From: Lepiota brunneoincarnata
Taxonomy: Eukaryota; Basidiomycota; Agaricomycetes; Agaricales; Agaricaceae
DNA length: 64,000 nt
Direction of reading: 5' to 3'
NCBI GenBank assembly: GCA_023014365.1
Contig: JAEBUN010000004.1
Coordinates: forward strand, 434,001 to 498,000
Shown here: positions 1-10,165 of the stretch, piece after piece
Position numbering within the stretch: position 1 is the stretch's first letter
Layout of the letters: every line of letters starts with the position of its first letter
Program-made: the position numbers and the translations under genes
Notes under the pieces: generated by a model
The model's input: the letters and a program-made list of their open reading frames with translations, nothing else
Database searches by the model: none
What the model was told of the DNA's origin: nothing

Positions 1-830
1 ATTTCTCTACCGTCTGCAGTTCCTGATCGAGCACCAGCACTTGGTACAAAATCGATGGGCGCCTGTGTGCGGCTCTCATAGCCTGACTTAACCCGATTAT
101 TTGATACAGACTCTCTGCCAGGAGGAAGGGAAGGGACCCAATGAATTGATGGCAGTGAAAGAGCATAAGCGACGACGAACCTGATCTCAGCAATAAGGTC
201 GTCAATGGGATACCAAGCCAACGGTCCATAAGCGACGCCTCGCCACCATCCCATTAGGTCTGCCGGTGCAATGTATGCGTGTGCGTGGAGGTGATCTGTG
301 ACGGGGATTTTGTTGTCCTTGAAAGGAGGCGTAATAAAACCGATACGAAATGAGGGATCGGGTCGTTGAGTGGGTAACGCGGTGGATGGGGTTGCGGGTG
401 TCGCGGCTGGAAGAAGAGAAGTAAGGAGGCGTATTGCAAGATTGCGGACATTGACGAGGAGGGGGAGGTCTGTTGAAGACTGGTAGAGAGGGGGGCGGGC
501 GGGCGGTTAAGCTCTCAGAATGGGCTGCGGAGTTCATCTTAACATACCAGAGTGTATATTGATGGTACATGGAGACTGTAACTGAATGTGAGTGGAAACT
601 TGTGGTCGTAGAGCGCAAAGTACGGACTTGAAGGCGATAATAAGATGACCTTTGGAAGAGACTGGGTGAGCCTTTTCTCGGTAAGCTGTAAAGTTGTCGT
701 CGCGCCATAGAACCTCTGGCTGTGTGGAGCCTGGAGGAAAGGAGGGCGAGCGGGGAGAGTTTGGAGTTGTGTGAGTGGCAGAAGAGATTATGCTGCACAT
801 CGGGCAGCCTGGCTTCGGAGCGAAAGCCAT
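1..830 (-). CDS. HIT-family (histidine triad) nucleotide-binding protein, 3' end off window
   Basis: Histidine-triad proteins are small nucleotide hydrolases or transferases. Exons on the minus strand are 628..830, 548..575, 181..479 and <1..82; all junctions are GT-AG and keep frame. The start at 830 opens MAFAPKPGCPMC, whose C-x2-C pair resembles the zinc-binding N-terminus of many HIT proteins. The 28-nt exon 548..575 restores the conserved HVPSIYTL stretch. The HIT motif HLHAHAYI lies near 290-310, with the nucleophile His in its centre. After the last intron the reading AMRAAHRRPSILYQ runs off the left edge, so the C-terminus is missing. The gene is divergent from TRAX, with only about 90 bp between start codons. 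Subfamily (HINT, FHIT or aprataxin-like) was not resolved. Confidence 0.85.
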
Positions 831-919
831 GAGTACTATGTAGCGTGGAGGAGATGGGGGACGAGAGCTGAAACTAGACAACGCAGAACAGTCTCACACG
901 TGACTTGCCCTCTCATCCC

Positions 920-1950
920 ATGCCGTTCTCCCTTCCCCAGCACAACAGGAGTCTCCTCCTGGCCAGTTTCGAAACCTTTAGAGCAGACATCGACGACTAC
1001 AACGACAGGAGAGAGCGCATCATCAAGGTTCATCCCCCTTTCTCTCGTCTACTCACACCACTGGGCTTATCAACGTCAAGGCCAGCCGCGACGTCACAAA
1101 TCTGTCCAAGAAAGTCATATTCCTTCTCCACCGCATCGCGCTCGAAGGCGACGACACATCATACATCCGTGCCGCAGACTCCGGATTTATTAAACTCCGT
1201 GAAGTCCAGGATTTCTATGCTGGTCTCACGCACGACCTCACAGGCCACCATTTCTGGAGATATCACCGCCAAGTCTCCCCAGGGCTCCAGGAATACATTG
1301 AAGCACTAAGCTTCGCTCATTATCTCCAATATGGCACTCTCATCACTTTCGGTGACGTTCAACGCTCTCTCTCTTCCCCCGAAGGTATTCCCGTGCGTCA
1401 TCCAGACTTTGGCCCTTTTGGTACTTTCTATATTTATTAGCGCCCTAGTTTTTTCCGTTGACAGTGTCGGACTACCTCCTTGGCCTTTCTGATCTGACTG
1501 GCGAGCTTATGCGGCTCGCTATATCCGGGCTATCAGCACACAAGGGCGGTCACGCCAGGGCGACTCAAATATGTGCTTTTGTTAGGGCATGCAGGGCAGG
1601 TCAGCAGAAATACTGTCTTTCTTTACCAGGCTGAATGTGCTCCCCAGACTTTGAACAGTATACAACTTTAATTACCCGAGCTACGCAAAAAACAGAGTGT
1701 TACTGCTCAATCCCTCGAGAAAATTGAAGATGGTTGGTCTACGCATCCCCTGGAACAGAGCTTTCCCCCTGCTTACCATAACCCAGCCGCATACGCTATT
1801 GCCGTCCGTGCTTCCGAATACGACCTAACTCTGGAGATGTTGGATGACATTGTCGCTCAATCTATCTCTCGCTTTTCGGACGGCCCGCTGGCCCGCACAA
1901 GAAGGAGCGAGCTTGATGACACTCGAAACGCAGATGACAGTCTAAGCTAG
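920..1950 (+). CDS. TSNAX: Translin-associated factor X (TRAX), with a +1 frameshift
   Basis: TRAX pairs with translin to form the C3PO endoribonuclease complex that processes small RNAs and tRNA fragments. Exons: 920..1027, 1081..1396, 1465..1599, 1648..1732, 1787..1950. Family-typical stretches are FRADIDDYNDRRERIIK, then TNLSKKVIFLLHR and SDYLLGLSDLTGELMR. The C-terminal exon reads AYAIAVRASEYDL, another conserved TRAX segment. Exon 4 is one base too long: DFEQYT is in one frame and ELRKKQSVTAQSLEKIED in the next, separated near the CCC at 1675-1677. No GT-AG or GC-AG intron fits that spot, so as written the gene is frameshifted; a consensus error or a real mutation are both possible. It shares a short divergent promoter with the HIT gene. 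Confidence 0.86.
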
Positions 1951-4138
1951 ATGCCCCATCCGAAGTGTCTTACCCCGCTGTTCAGCTAGAGACTTGTGTC
2001 AAGAAACTGAATCAAATGTTTGATAGTGCAAAAAAAGTACCAAAGACAAGGCAGAGCTTCCAGAAGAATGAAGACTGAACAAAGTAGTACAGACTACGAC
2101 ACCCAGGATTTCCGACGCAGTCATGCAGGAGTGACCACCTCGATATATCCACCTTTGCAACATCCTGTCACCTCCGCTGCCAGCCATCCTCACCAAGCGA
2201 TTCCCGACAAAGCTAATGCGAGTGTCAGTCTCGTAACCGAAATCCTAGTCACCCGTATTCTCTCGTCGTTTAAATTCGTTCAATTCATCACCCATCCAAC
2301 CGCATCGAGTCCGCAATCTCGTAAAGCTTATTCCAACCTGTAGCCGCCCTCCCTGTAATCTCCGGCACTCGTCCCGGAACCGTTATCACCCACCTCCTCG
2401 CGTCCTTCGCGTTCTGGTCATTATAAGCCGGGCCTAACACCGAACCACATCAACGCTTCGCAGTCCGATGATAATTAAACCTTGCTGGAGTTCTCGGCGC
2501 ACGGATAACGTAGGCTATGGATCTTCCATCTCCACGTCGGAGCACCCAGCCATGTCTTCGGTCTCCTCCCCTGCGAATCTCTCTTGCACCTTCCCGGCTC
2601 TGACCACTACCCCGTTCTTTGCAATTTGGGCACTGCTTTGTATCACCAACTCATTCAGCGAAGCCATTGATTGGCCCACGCTACCAGAGCTCATAGCCGC
2701 AGTGCGCGCCAGCCAGTTCACCTGACGCACCCCACTTCCTCCATCCTCCCCCCGGGTCGAACCCCAGAATTCTCGACTTCTTCCTGACAACAGAATGTAT
2801 TCGTGAGTTCGCAACGATGTCAACAAGCGGCGGTGCAGGCGTCCCGATCCAGGTCGTCTCATTATTGGGGTCTGAAGATTAGAGCTGTGGGACTCACTGG
2901 TCCCGTGGGTAGGACACCCGCATCTCATTTCTCAAAGACGAGATCGGGGCCAGACCTGGGGTTGCCACTTGGAACTCTTGGCAAAGGAAACGCTCTAGTC
3001 ATCAATCGAACATTGAGCCCATATCCAGACCGCAGGTTGACGATGTTCCTTCTGTTGTATTCATCGATTTGGAAAAGCTGGTTTAGAACATGTTGCCCCA
3101 AACGACATACTGGGGCGACTTTTATGATAGTAGCCATAGACCCCCTCTTCCCTTTGTATGGAAAACGATTGGGTGGTCTAGGGTGGGGGACGAGCCCCCA
3201 AACCGTTGAGAATGAGTCAGCGACGGAGCCTATCTGCTCAAACATGGTTAAAGGGGTATCACGACCGCCTCTGACGGGTTTCCGGTCCTGAAGAAGTAGT
3301 CATTATGGCACGGTGTGTTTCAAGTATAAGGACGACGGCCTAACAAAGCTGGAGAAGCAGCCAGAACGAACTGGTGTAGATCGGCCCGAATATCCAGATA
3401 CTCGGTAAGGGTGTATCCCCTGTTTCTAGTATGTCCCAGAGATATTCAGTTTGAGGTTCGCGGATGTGTTCTCCCCATAGGACGGGAAAGATCTTATTTT
3501 CATTACGACAGTTCCTATAAATATGGCGAGTCGCAGTAAGTTGCAGAATGGATACAAGTTCCCAAACGCGACAATGGGTAGTCGCCATTCGCTAGTCATA
3601 GAGACCAACTCCAGGGAACCTCATAGAGACCCACCCGGCCATCCCGGTCGAGTCATCCGAGCAACTAGACTATATAATATTATGTATACTAGACATATGG
3701 GTTATCAAAGAGTGTTCTTCTCGTGTTCGTGAGCACTGCTGCTCATTCGGGAATGGCACCAAGGTTGATGGAGTCTGCTGCGTGCCAGCCGCCGAGTTTC
3801 CGCCAAGTGCATCCTCAACCCTCGTCCATGTGTGTGTGTGTGCGTGTGCTACAAAGGCTCCCGCTGATGGAAAAGCAGGAGACAACAGACACAGCACGCA
3901 ATTTCACCCGGATCAGAAATGAACCAGGGAACGCGCGCTGGATTTGTCGAGGTTATCATTGGCATGCTAACGACCAACCACCCATACATAGCCAGGGCAG
4001 TTGCAAGCAAAAAGGGCACCGGCTCATGGTTGACGTGTAACCAGGCATGCATGGTCCCTCGTTCCCTCGTTGTGGCGCATCAATGAAGCAGTGTCGTGAC
4101 CGAAAATCAGGTGCAGATGAACGAAGTCGAGACCCGTA
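1951..4138. other. No supported gene; possible decayed coding remnants
   Basis: Several 60-160 codon open frames occur on both strands, but none has recognisable motifs or a convincing exon chain. Plus-strand stretches around 2200-2410 and 2770-2900 look protein-like for 20-30 residues and are then broken by stops, as in an old pseudogene. A short TG-rich run lies near 3828-3848, and an AT-rich TATA-like stretch lies near 3668-3683. Confidence 0.4.
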
Positions 4139-5573
4139 TTATCTTCGCCTCCTTCTACTCCGCGGCGGCCGATCTGGATGGTACCTGGCACTCTCGAGCT
4201 GTACATACTCTGAAGAGGAACTCCCAACATATGAGGAGGACTCGTCGTCGCCATTACGAGCTGGAATACGAAGAATCTCGTCCGCGCCACTCCCAGGAAG
4301 GTCATCAATCAGCACAGGGCGTACATGCACTTTTCGAGTTCGCTTGGCCTTCAGCCTGACACCGCCGGTAGCTTTCCACTTTCTGTGACCGGTGACAAGA
4401 CCATATCAGATCATGCACATTTGAACAACTTTTTGGAAACCCGTCGCTCACTCATTTCGACCAGTCCACTCTTTGAATTTGGAACCGTGAGACTGCCAAT
4501 CCTCATCTCCAGCCAAGCCCAACTGGCCTACATGCTTCTCAACAAGATTGTCCATGGCTATATTGGGGATGAGCGGTTTGCCCTCGAAGAGTGGTGCCCG
4601 GCAAACAGGACACTGATGTTGTTTCTGAAACGTTCAAATGGGTTAGCCTTCAAACTGGCTTTCTGGGCATGAAATTAAGACACGCACATTCTTCTTGAAC
4701 CATTGCCACCCACAGTCGCCGCAATAGCTATGACCGCACGGGTTACCAACGTGTGTGGCGACACTGCATGAAATAGAGGGAATGGGCAAAGTGGAGCCAG
4801 GGCAAAACGTAACTTACAACAAATCACAGCATCTAAGATTGTGTGGGATTTCAGCTTTTTTTCTTTGTACTTGGATACGCACATCGGACAAGTCATCTCC
4901 TCTTCATAACCGTCTACCAGGCGTTGTATGGTGATCTCATCTGCCCTGGTCTTGCCTTTATTTTTTTGGGGCGAGATAGATGTCCTGCACGAGTTTTCCA
5001 TGGACATTTGGTCTGAAATGGGTTATTACTTGCTACATAGAAAGAGACCCACTCACTTACGTCGTTGCTGAACTGATCGGGGAGGATTCGAGGCAGCCGT
5101 ATTAACAATAGCCCTTGGAGGAGCTTCAACCATCGGAACACGGAAACCAGCAGTCGCAAAGTAGTGCGAGAGCCCAGGATTTGCGGAGGCTTTAATGTTC
5201 ATATAAGCGGGTGTGAGGATAAAAAAAAAAAAAGGGGCAGATATCACGGACTTACTTGGACTCAAAGGGGTATTATTTTGGAGGGCTGACGACAACAAGC
5301 ATGAGATTGAACCCTGTACAATCCTGGCCACATGTAAAACAAACCTGCTCCACGAGTCGAAACTACACCAGAGGTTTGCAAGGCCTGCGCCTCTATACGA
5401 TCGAGCTCGGCTAGAGCTTCTGGATCCATGAAACTATCGTCCTCGGGGTAATCAGCGGAGCTCGTGCTTCTGGTAGCAGGTATGGGATGGTGGCCCAGTA
5501 TTCTCGACCATTCCGCCTCAGTAAGCCCTGTGAAGAGATCAGGCAGGGTGTCAAAATCGTCCTCAGTAGACAT
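4139..5573 (-). CDS. RING-finger protein, probable E3 ubiquitin ligase
   Basis: RING domains recruit an E2 enzyme for ubiquitin transfer. Exons on the minus strand: 5345..5573, 5256..5285, 5061..5189, 4883..5012, 4818..4832, 4688..4763, 4452..4624, 4139..4355; all GT-AG and in frame. Splicing assembles a C3HC4 RING across four exons: CPICCDLF, then HVGNPCGHSYCGDC, then QCPVCRAPLFEGKPLIPN. The 15-nt exon 4818..4832 supplies a zinc-ligand Cys, so skipping it would destroy the domain. The N-terminal part (MSTEDDFDTLPDLFTG) is acidic. The C-terminal tail is Ser/Arg-rich and ends in RRRRR. The substrate is unknown and no second domain was seen. The start at 5573 is the first ATG giving a continuous model. 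Confidence 0.87.
4818..4832 (-). other. 15-nt microexon inside the RING domain
   Basis: Flanked by an acceptor ending CTTAG and a donor starting GTAAGTTA. With the neighbouring exons it yields C-P-I-C-C-D-L-F-V-A-T-H, matching the start of a RING finger; both flanking introns are only about 50 nt. Confidence 0.8.
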
Positions 5574-6102
5574 TGCAAGGGGTGTGGTGGGTTTGAGTTG
5601 TGTGCGCGCGTCAACATACACACACACACGCACGCGCAGGATCACGTGAGGACTGTGGCTAAATATAGCGCAAGGAGAGATTTGAGCGGCTCCGGGACAA
5701 ACGGAGTGGAGTCTACATTGGGACCGGAAAGGGCTGTTGTATGAGTGGGAAAGCCAAAAATAGTCTCTGTGTGCTATGCGACAGGTGGAACCTGATGGAA
5801 AGATAGCGCACGGGTCATGCCAAGAAGATGAATAATAATGAACATTTGTCGTCAAGACACACACACACACACACACACACACAACAACCCGAAAAAAACA
5901 CTTATTACATACAAACAAGAGCGTAAGGCTGGTAAAATATAGAATACCATGAGGTTGCAAGAAGGGATCCGCAGTGGTACCGGGCAAATATGGTTACAGG
6001 GAAGAAATAAATATGCGCATTTCGGCAAAAATAGTGGGTTGGCGACATGATGAAACTCGGGCTCCTTGTGTGTGTGTGTGGGCATGTTCACAACCATCAT
6101 CA
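5574..6102. repeat. Intergenic region with AC/TG microsatellites
   Basis: Dinucleotide repeats lie around 5618-5640 (ACACACAC with CG interruptions), 5857-5882 (pure AC run) and 6066-6082 (TG run). No gene is supported. The region holds the promoter of the RING gene and the 3' end of the Ser-rich protein gene. Confidence 0.8.
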
Positions 6103-6953
6103 TCACTCGCGGTCCTGGATATCTCCGTTCATCTCCTTGCTTGGGCCGGAGGAAAGGAGGGAGCCTATTGCCATTGATTGACGCGAGCGCGGAGAGTACT
6201 CAGCGGAATCGCTTCTGTCTGAGGATGAGTATGGCGAAGGAGGGAACTGCTCATGCTGCGAACCAGGATGGGATTCGTAGGCCCCAGCATGAGTCGAAGG
6301 AGGCGAGTTGGAGCCACGGTGGCGCTTGCGAGGTGGCTCGGAATGGTACATGAGAGTGTCTCGTGGTGGTAGGATATGCGAATGGACTCGGGGGGAGCGG
6401 CTCCTTGATGAAGCTCGAGGGTACTGATTTCGACGACTCGACCGCTGCTCGCAAAGGGGCGGGGATTGAGTGAATGAAGGGGTGGGATAGTGGTAGCTGC
6501 TGCCGTTGACACGAGGTGTTGGGATCGCTTCTGCTGAAGAAGAAGAAGAAGAAGAAGAAGCCTGGCAGACTTCCAGTACAGTGCGATGAAGATTTGCCAG
6601 GGCAGCTATGCGCTGAACGGAGAAAAGTCACTCAGAGAGCTAGTTTTAAAACTATGATCAATCAGATACGAACCTGGTCCTCTGTGGCTTTTGCGTTAAG
6701 CATGGCAAGAAGCATTTCACGGTCACCATCTCCTTTTGTCCGGTATGCAGCGAGGATTTCTCGTAGGGTTGGAGGAGGGGGCTAAGGTGCAAAGGAGGGG
6801 TGAGGTGAGTTTTGAGACGAGGGAAAAGAAAAGAGAGTACGTAATCACCTGGTCGAGGAGCTGGAAGGCAAAGGATATTGTCCGCTTGAAGTCGATTTCG
6901 GACAGAGTGCGTGGATAGGACGAAGAATCTGGGAGGGGATGGAGGGAATTCAT
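6103..6953 (-). CDS. Conserved fungal protein of unknown function, Ser/Pro-rich C-terminus
   Basis: Exons on the minus strand: 6849..6953, 6674..6781, 6103..6612, about 240 residues, all GT-AG. The N-terminal 90 residues are ordered and helical-looking: MNSLHPLPDSSSYPRTLSEI, then FKRTISFAFQLLDQ, TLREILAAYRTKGDGDREML and AALANLHRTVLEVCQ. This style of domain looks like a basidiomycete-conserved protein, but I cannot name it. The rest is disordered, with a poly-Ser tract encoded by a GAA/TTC repeat at 6536-6560, then RS-, SP- and basic clusters such as PPRKRHRGSNSPPS. A nuclear or RNA-related role would be a guess from composition only. Confidence 0.75.
6536..6560. repeat. (GAA)n trinucleotide repeat, coding poly-Ser on the minus strand
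   Basis: About eight GAA units are read as TCT serine codons in the minus-strand gene 6103..6953. Length variation would alter the Ser tract without shifting frame. Confidence 0.85.
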
Positions 6954-7893
6954 ATGGGTAGGAGAGAGAGGTAATGGGGCCAAGAAACGGGAGGGACAGC
7001 GCAGAGGGTTGCTCTTATGCCTCACTGGAGGACTATTTTTGTTAAGCTTCCAAGAGTTTTTGCCAAGACCTTTTGGGCCGGCCACCTGTTCCCTGACCTA
7101 TTTTCGAATCAAGGAAAATGCTCGGAGCCAAGAATAGCCTATGGCGATGATGATAACAGACCCCTTGAATTGTTTTCAAGGCCTGATTGTCGGGGGCTCC
7201 GACGTGATGGGCCATCGCACCACAGCCAGCTTGATCTGCAACGGTAGTGGTCGACATTGGCCAGCATCACGGCTGTTGTGTGCCTTGAGCGTTGGGCTTG
7301 GCGGTCTGGTTGTGCTTGGTATAGAACGTGACACCCACCTGTGACACGCAGACGAACACATTTTGAATAAGTCGGGGCCGTGCCTCCAAATAGCAGCCAA
7401 TCAGCTGCCGCCATTCCTGCTAAATTTGGCTGCCTCCCACGGGTGGATCACACCCAGCAAAACCTGTTTCCGACCTGACCTTGTTTCCAGCGGGTGCAGT
7501 TGTGCAGTGCGTGAGTGGCCCTTGGGCTGCTGCTGCTGCTGCTGCTGGCCATCTGAGCTTGAGCACTCTATTCTAGGTGTGTGTCTGTGGATAGTGGGTT
7601 GTCAATCAGTCATTTGACACGCCGCTCTTCTCGCCCAATCCTTACCCTTTGCCAAGCAATTATCACCATTTGCTCGCCTTCCCATTCGCATTGATTTTCA
7701 ACCTCATATGTATTTATAGCAACGCCGCTTTACACGCGCTGCGACGGTTTTAGATGTTGACTAACTCACTACGGTGAATACACACACACACATACATACA
7801 ACAGCACTTTTGCCCCTTGCGCAGCACTTTATTAGCCACCCCTCCCCTCCCCTTTACCTTTCTCCACCTGACTGAGAGAGAGAGAAAGGCACA
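6954..7893. other. Divergent intergenic region between the Ser-rich gene and the exonuclease gene
   Basis: No gene is supported. A (GCT)n run lies at 7526-7547, a CA-rich run near 7780-7800, and a GA run just before the exonuclease ATG. The region presumably holds both promoters. Confidence 0.6.
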
Positions 7894-9059
7894 ATGCAGG
7901 CGCCAGCCACCGGACTACCGTCTGGCCCGTCGCTCACAAACATTCGTGGCGCCCTACCCCCGGTATCCCTCGTCTCATCGCGACCTAATGACGTTGCCGC
8001 ATCTGCAAATAACCCGCCTGAGCCAACCGTTCCGTATTCCTGGCGCGAAAAGCACCCGGATGCCACTTTGTTATATATACGTGACCATCTAGAAGCTAAT
8101 CGAGCACTTGACCAGCTGCTCAACAACAACAACACGGCCTATGGACTCGATTGTGAATGGAAGCCCAATTTTGTCAAAGGCGAAGCAGCGAACCCTGTTG
8201 CACTGGTCCAAATCGCAAACCACCAAGTCATCCTCCTTTTGCAGCTCACAGCTATGCAAGGTGAAAGGGATCCGGTTCCCAGGCTGATATCGATCTTGTC
8301 CCTAATTTAATTTCTTCCAACCATAGAATTCCCATCTAAATTGCAAGAGTTCCTCCTCAATCCAAATATCATCAAGACCGGTGTGGGCATCCAAAGTCAG
8401 AACATTTCTCCCCCTCCTCCGCTTCCTCTCGTGTGCTAATCTGGACTGGCAGATGATGCGAGGAAATTGTATGGCGATTGGAATGCCGATGTCAGAAGCT
8501 GTGTCGATCTCTCACTCTTAGCTCGGACAGTCGATAACGGCAAGTGGAAAGGTAAATATAATAGCTCCCTAGGGCTCGCGCGTCTCGTTGCTGCCTATGA
8601 ACATCGCGCATTATCCAAGGGGAAAGTCACTCGTAGTAATTGGGAACGCAGTTTGAGCGAGGCACAACAGACATGTCAGTGTTTCAGGTTTCCTCATTGT
8701 ATAGAATCATCATCATTCTCACCTGCCATCCCGGATGTTCCTGAACAGATGCCGCCAACGATGCCCACGCAGGCTATACCATCTATATGAGGATGATGGC
8801 CATGATCCCATCAGTATCACCTAAACCACATGTCAACTATTACACTTTTGACAGCACCAGGGGCCGTCTCTGCGATCCGTCTGGGGCAACATGGGACCCA
8901 TTCAATCCCAATTATAATCCTGGTCCTCCCCCCCCTCCTCGAGAGCCAAAACTTCGGAAACCCAAGCAACCAGGGGGCTCCAAGTACAACCCACCACCAG
9001 GTTATAACTCCAAATGCAGCGGGTTTGGTAAACATTCGAGGAGGCAAAGGAGCGCGTGA
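7894..9059 (+). CDS. WRN-like DEDDy 3'-5' exonuclease domain protein
   Basis: DEDDy exonucleases degrade nucleic acid from the 3' end using two metal ions. Exons: 7894..8260, 8327..8395, 8453..8674, 8749..9059. Motif I is YGLDCEWKP (D-x-E), motif II is IKTGVGIQNDARKLYGD, and motif III is YAANDAHAGYTIY, which spans the last junction and carries the Y-x3-D pair. The order matches the Werner-syndrome exonuclease family without helicase. The tail in this frame is Pro/Lys-rich and stops at 9059. A second open frame, shifted by one base, runs to 9279 and encodes an RGRG-rich tail; a C run near 8924-8937 separates the two readings, so the C-terminus is uncertain. The ATG at 7894 follows a purine-rich leader. 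Confidence 0.88.
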
Positions 9060-10165
9060 AGTAACAACACCTTTGCGAGTTGCTTTGCCTGCTCAAAATG
9101 CTTCCTCAACTTACCACTACTCGGGCAACAACTTTCCGACCAGAAGTCGAGGGAGCTCTCCAAGGGGGCGAGGCTTTCCAAGGGGACGAGGTTCTCCAAG
9201 GGGCCAAGGTTTTCTACAGCACAATGGGTCCAGACACCCACATCCCACATCCATTCTTCGCGAACCCAACAACTCTTGAGCAGTGGATCACCCACCTCCT
9301 TGACATTGGTTTCCCCCCTCCTCTCCCTCTCTCTCTCTCAGTTTCTTAGCAACCCGGGTTTGTAACTCTGTGTACTATCTAGTCGGATAAAATTCTCCCT
9401 AGTCTTGTATACATACCCCCCCACCGGAGAGCATTATTTAATCCATTTATTAGGGCGTGGAGCGTATGATATGTGTCGCAGGGTATTATTTATACCGCTT
9501 CTCCGCCAAGCCAAGAAGCGCGTAGCCAGCGTATTGGTATTCTAACGCTATCGGAGTGGCCGATTTTCCAATTGGTACCCCAGGTAAACCGCCATTGAAA
9601 ATAACCTTGGGTCCACAAAACCACTCCATACTCCATTCCGTATCATTAAGGCTGTAAACAGAGATCTACACAGCCTGTGATGTGGCCCAATGTCATATCA
9701 TGATCTCCATTTGCGCAATCACAAAATTAATCAATTGTTGACTTCTCTCCGGATCTTCTCACCTTGCTAAGTGATTATAATAGGCTGTGGATCATCATCA
9801 TCTCTTAAAAGAAACATCATGAGAAGACGCCTACTAATAGATAGCTGATCTGTGCTAAGTGATGGGCGCATCTTATTTGCCGCTGATAGATGATTTCGAG
9901 ATGTGAACACCGCCTTTTTTTATACCCTCTTCCGCAGAAAATTTTTAGAATAGTACAAGAGCGGCTCCCGTTCTGTACCGCTTGTCATTCCTTTCGCGTA
10001 ACCCAACAAGTGACACGTCAAAGCCGTTGTTTTATAAAAATACAGGCAAGTCGGCACGAAGAACCAGTTCCGTTATATTTATACATCGCCATTTCTCAGG
10101 CGTTATGCCCATACACACGCACATACGCACACACACACTCGCTCTCTCCCTCTCTCGTTGTCGTT
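9060..10165. other. Intergenic region, no gene recognised
   Basis: 9060-9279 may be the alternative RGG-rich tail of the exonuclease. The remainder is AT-rich with no motif-bearing frame. CA- and CT-rich microsatellites occur at about 10110-10157, near the 3' end of chitinase B. Confidence 0.55.

Noticed and set aside
2020..2343. Plus-strand ORF of 107 codons between TRAX and the RING gene
   Set aside because: No domain, no start context and no exon partner; protein-like pieces are broken by stops, so it is at most a relic.
2925..3245. Minus-strand ORF that looked like a transposon fragment
   Set aside because: No transposase or reverse-transcriptase motif and no terminal repeats could be found.
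5857..5882. AC run as a possible regulatory Z-DNA element
   Set aside because: Similar AC/TG microsatellites occur at several intergenic places in the window; nothing ties this one to a function.
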